Origin: Desulfomicrobium escambiense DSM 10707
Lineage (GTDB): Bacteria > Desulfobacterota > Desulfovibrionia > Desulfovibrionales > Desulfomicrobiaceae
Reading direction: 5' to 3'
NCBI RefSeq assembly: GCF_000428825.1
Contig: NZ_AUAR01000014.1
Coordinates: 1 to 64,000 of the forward strand
DNA length: 64,000 bases
In this document: piece by piece, positions 63,582-64,000 of the stretch
Layout: each line of letters starts with the position of its first letter
How positions within the stretch are numbered: the stretch's first letter is position 1
The notes under the pieces: generated by a model
Told to the model about the DNA's origin: nothing
What the model saw: the letters and a program-made list of their open reading frames with translations, nothing else
Databases searched by the model: none
Position numbers and translations under genes: made by a program

Positions 63582-64000
63582 CTAGAAGGCGCCGTGCTCC
63601 GTACGGGCGATGAGGTCGTCCTGAAGGTCGGGCGAGAGGTCCACGAAGTAGGCGCTGTAGCCCGCGATGCGCACGATGAGGTTGCGGTACTTCTGCGGGT
63701 CCTTCTTGGCCGCGATGAGGGTCTCGCGGTTGATGACGTTGAACTGCACGTGCCAGATCTTCAGGTCGCACATGGTGCGGATGAAGGACACGAGCTTCTC
63801 GGTGCCCTGCTCGCCCTCGATGCATTTGGGCGTGAACTTGATGTTCAGCATGCGGGCCGCGCGGTCGCGCATGCCGTAGTTCTTGGTGTTGTAGTTGGAC
63901 AGCAGGATGGCCGTGGGGCCGTTCACGTCCGCGCCGTGGGAGGCCGAGGATCCGTCGGACAGGGGCGTGAACTCCTTGCGGCCGTTGGGCAGGGCCGAGA
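63582..64000 (-). CDS. Glycyl radical enzyme, C-terminal part (gene runs off the window)
   Basis: About 138 C-terminal residues of a PFL-like enzyme. The glycyl radical site is in [19 protein letters not shown] near the end, and [12 protein letters not shown] with LNIKFTPKC belong to the C-terminal barrel strands. The protein ends ARTEHGAF. Together with an activase bearing extra Fe-S clusters this points to a non-PFL type (for example isethionate, choline or diol lyases). The active-site Cys region that would decide lies outside the window. Confidence 0.92.
   Translation of the reverse strand, partial: SALPNGRKEFTPLSDGSSASHGADVNGPTAILLSNYNTKNYGMRDRAARMLNIKFTPKCIEGEQGTEKLVSFIRTMCDLKIWHVQFNVINRETLIAAKKDPQKYRNLIVRIAGYSAYFVDLSPDLQDDLIARTEHGAF

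Overview
The window looks like chromosomal core sequence of a GC-rich Gram-negative sulfate reducer of the Desulfovibrionales. The evidence is LpxC and a TolC-type exporter (outer membrane), an ATP synthase operon split so that atpZ-I-B-E stands apart from the F1 genes, the archaeal-type shikimate entry enzymes (ADH synthase and 3-dehydroquinate synthase II), a CofD-like protein of the GAK type, a Moco-related MobB with an Fe-S tail, and a glycyl radical enzyme cluster. Species assignment is inference. I see no phage, insertion sequence, integron or CRISPR array.

Layout. 1-1000 (minus): 5' part of tuf behind tRNA-Thr, tRNA-Tyr and tRNA-Gly. 1037-5102 (minus): rex, rpmE, prfA, prmC, lpxC. 5116-6908 (minus): atpZ-I-B-E with a candidate Rex operator upstream. 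7115-10899: a Lon-family protease (plus) facing a tolC-like gene (minus). 11018-12428: a small membrane protein, two identical tRNA-Phe genes with terminators, a hypothetical membrane protein. 12538-16314: an accessory patch with a GAK CofD-like protein, an HD-HAD fusion, two very small proteins and a cysteine-repeat protein. 16463-28163 (plus): an aromatic amino acid supraoperon, leader peptide-aroA'-aroB'-pheA-aroA-tyrA-trpEGDCFBA, followed by glutamine synthetase. 29697-35873 (minus): TPR protein, ZIP transporter, a three-gene phosphorelay, DUF554. 35962-42358 (minus): mobB, moaD, hesA/moeB, rdgB, glmS, N-acetylmuramoyl-alanine amidase. 42503-49241 (plus): hisS, aspS, def, fmt, DUF116, rsmB. 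49249-56785 (minus): a CxxC protein, a REP-like repeat, pyrD, pyrK, recN, a CgeB-like protein, a double ABC ATPase, YceI. 57006-58754: tRNA-Ala and two signalling genes. 58928-64000: nfo, an iron alcohol dehydrogenase, a sigma-54 activator, a glycyl radical activase and the C-terminus of its glycyl radical enzyme.

The most striking result is the control of the aromatic supraoperon. A 28-codon leader ORF (16503-16589) carries eight consecutive aromatic codons (Tyr Phe Phe Trp Tyr Phe Tyr Phe). It is followed by a strong intrinsic terminator and an 11-bp competing antiterminator helix, so one leader could sense all three products. Deeper in the operon, between tyrA and trpE, lies a second strong terminator. 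The tyrA reading frame itself ends with three tandem Trp codons (21659-21667) just upstream of a segment (21683-21695) that can pair with the terminator's ascending arm and loop. I read this as a second, Trp-specific attenuator whose leader peptide is the C-terminus of TyrA. Together they would give two-tier control: a pan-aromatic valve at the operon entrance and a Trp valve before the trp genes.

Other links between genes are the Rex repressor gene lying just downstream of the ATP synthase genes it probably regulates, the pairing of a sigma-54 activator with the glycyl radical enzyme and activase, and the translational coupling (ATGA overlaps) through much of the trp, phosphorelay, moaD-hesA and DUF116-rsmB units.
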